A stretch of 64,000 bases of DNA from Planctomycetaceae bacterium. Its GTDB lineage: Bacteria; Planctomycetota; Planctomycetia; Pirellulales; Pirellulaceae. The stretch covers positions 1 to 64,000 of the forward strand of contig JAHEBQ010000001.1 of the NCBI GenBank assembly GCA_024642205.1, in the 5' to 3' direction. How positions within the stretch are numbered: position 1 is the stretch's first letter; every line of letters starts with the position of its first letter. The notes beneath the pieces are model-generated. The model did not search any database, was not told where the DNA came from, and saw only the letters and a list, made by a program, of their open reading frames with translations. The position numbers and the translations under genes are program-made. Shown here piece after piece: positions 63,008 through 64,000 of this stretch.

Positions 63008-64000
63008 ATGCGAACGTTACTGACAATCTTGTTGGCTTCCCATCTCGTTCTTGCGGCCAACGCCGCAGATGACTTGGTAACGGATGTCGACTTCAATCGC
63101 GACGTGCGGCCGATCCTCTCGGATCGCTGTTTCCTTTGTCACGGTCCGAATCGATCGGGCGATCAGGCCAACCAGTCGGATTTGCGATTGGACGATCGTG
63201 ATTCGGCGATCGATTACGGAATTTTCGATTTCGCTGAGGTCGACCAAAGTGAACTCATCGCGCGGATTTCGTCCGATGACCCGGAGTGGCAAATGCCGCC
63301 TCCCGATTCAAGGAAAAAGCACCTCTCGACGGCGGAGATTGATAAGCTCAGGAATTGGATCGCGCAGGGTGCCAAATATGAACAGCACTGGGCCTATATC
63401 CCTCCCGTTTGCCCACCGATTCCAGAAACCAAATCTGACGACCGTATTTACAACGAGATCGACGCTTTTGTGCGGCGTCAACTTGAAGACCACGCGCTGA
63501 AACCCGCACCGTTGGCGGATCGCCCAACGTTGATTCGCCGGGTAACCTACGACTTGACCGGGTTGCCGCCAACCGTTGCGGAAACGGATGCGTTTGTGAA
63601 TGACCGCGATCCGCTGGATACTGCGTACGAAAAAGTGGTTGACCGACTGCTGGTGAGCCAGCATTTTGGTGAACAGATGGCGAAGCATTGGCTGGATGCC
63701 GCTCGTTACGCCGACACCAGTGGCTATCAATACGATCTGGAGCGGAAACAATGGGTCTGGCGCGACTGGGTCATTCACGCGTTCAATTCAAACATGCCGT
63801 TCGATCAGTTCACCATCGAGCAGATTGCCGGTGATCTGCTTCCGGACGCGACTGACCAAACCCGCCTGGCCACTGGATTCAATCGAAATCATCCGATCAC
63901 AATCGAAGGCGGTGTGGTCGATGAGGAGTATCGAACCGAATATGTCATTGATCGGGTGGTGACAACATCAACGGTCTGGCTGGGTCAGACTTTTCTGTGC
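63008..64000 (+). CDS. Planctomycete cytochrome protein, PSCyt1-DUF1549 (partial, runs off window)
   Basis: At least 331 residues, open to the window end. The signal peptide (MRTLLTILLASHLVLAANAA) is followed by a PSCyt1 domain: DFNRDVRPILSDRCFLCHGP with a CxxCH heme site, then DDPEWQMPPP and LSTAEIDKLRNWIAQGA. The DUF1549 (PSCyt2) part begins near ALKPAPLADRPTLIRRVTYD with LTGLPPT, HWLDAARYADTSGYQYD and EQIAGDLLPDAT. These proteins usually also contain a C-terminal DUF1553 domain, not visible here. They are c-type cytochrome proteins typical of planctomycetes, likely periplasmic, of unknown substrate. Confidence 0.92.
   Translation, partial: MRTLLTILLASHLVLAANAADDLVTDVDFNRDVRPILSDRCFLCHGPNRSGDQANQSDLRLDDRDSAIDYGIFDFAEVDQSELIARISSDDPEWQMPPPDSRKKHLSTAEIDKLRNWIAQGAKYEQHWAYIPPVCPPIPETKSDDRIYNEIDAFVRRQLEDHALKPAPLADRPTLIRRVTYDLTGLPPTVAETDAFVNDRDPLDTAYEKVVDRLLVSQHFGEQMAKHWLDAARYADTSGYQYDLERKQWVWRDWVIHAFNSNMPFDQFTIEQIAGDLLPDATDQTRLATGFNRNHPITIEGGVVDEEYRTEYVIDRVVTTSTVWLGQTFLC

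Overview
The window looks like a chromosomal segment of a marine-type planctomycete, probably of the Rhodopirellula/Pirellulaceae sort. The basis is gene content: five sulfatase genes carrying six sulfatase domains, a DUF1549-type cytochrome protein (Planctomycete PSCyt1/PSCyt2 architecture), Tat-exported Gfo/Idh/MocA and TIM-barrel epimerase proteins, a PQQ-like beta-propeller protein, loosely packed genes and medium GC. No rRNA, intact tRNA or CRISPR array was seen.

Layout. 0-5 kb: the tail of an IS transposase, a double-sulfatase fusion, then about 1.8 kb of decayed DNA with a shredded TPR-family pseudogene (minus strand) and a tRNA-like fossil. 5-10 kb: FabZ-like dehydratase, cardiolipin synthase, truncated haemoglobin and an SDR-DUF2867 protein. 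10-17 kb: a giant CheB-CheR-PAS-histidine kinase-REC-REC protein and, downstream on the same strand, a CsrA protein fused to a receiver domain, which suggests phosphorelay control of an RNA-binding regulator. 17-23 kb: a light/DNA-repair neighbourhood with an SDR lacking the catalytic Tyr, a nei (endonuclease VIII) pseudogene, a small membrane protein, a lipase-like hydrolase, a B12-binding photosensor-like protein without an HTH domain, and a PhrB-type photolyase that seems to have lost most Fe-S ligands. 23-29 kb: heme A synthase, a beta-carbonic anhydrase next to a SulP transporter (inorganic carbon uptake), an MFS/NTT-like carrier and an NhaR-like LysR regulator with candidate operators. 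30-35 kb: a type I secretion set (ABC with degenerate ATPase motifs, HlyD, TolC-like lipoprotein), then TspO.

35-42 kb: GH71/99-like glycosidase, SGNH hydrolase, membrane protein, sialidase-like protein, sulfatase and EgtD. 43-52 kb: the most interesting block, a compact cluster of four ATP-grasp ligases (three of them paralogues), a peptidase-S51/class-I-amidotransferase-like protein and two esterase-D/Fes-type alpha/beta hydrolases. Two diverged copies of a roughly 380-bp non-coding repeat lie on either side of it in the same orientation. It looks like an undescribed pathway that makes and trims an amide-linked small molecule or peptide. 52-64 kb: three more sulfatase genes (one with C-terminal HEAT-like repeats, one fused to a sialate O-acetylesterase domain) and exported carbohydrate-catabolism proteins, ending inside a cytochrome/DUF1549 gene cut by the window edge.

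All functional calls come from reading motifs by eye; no database search was run.
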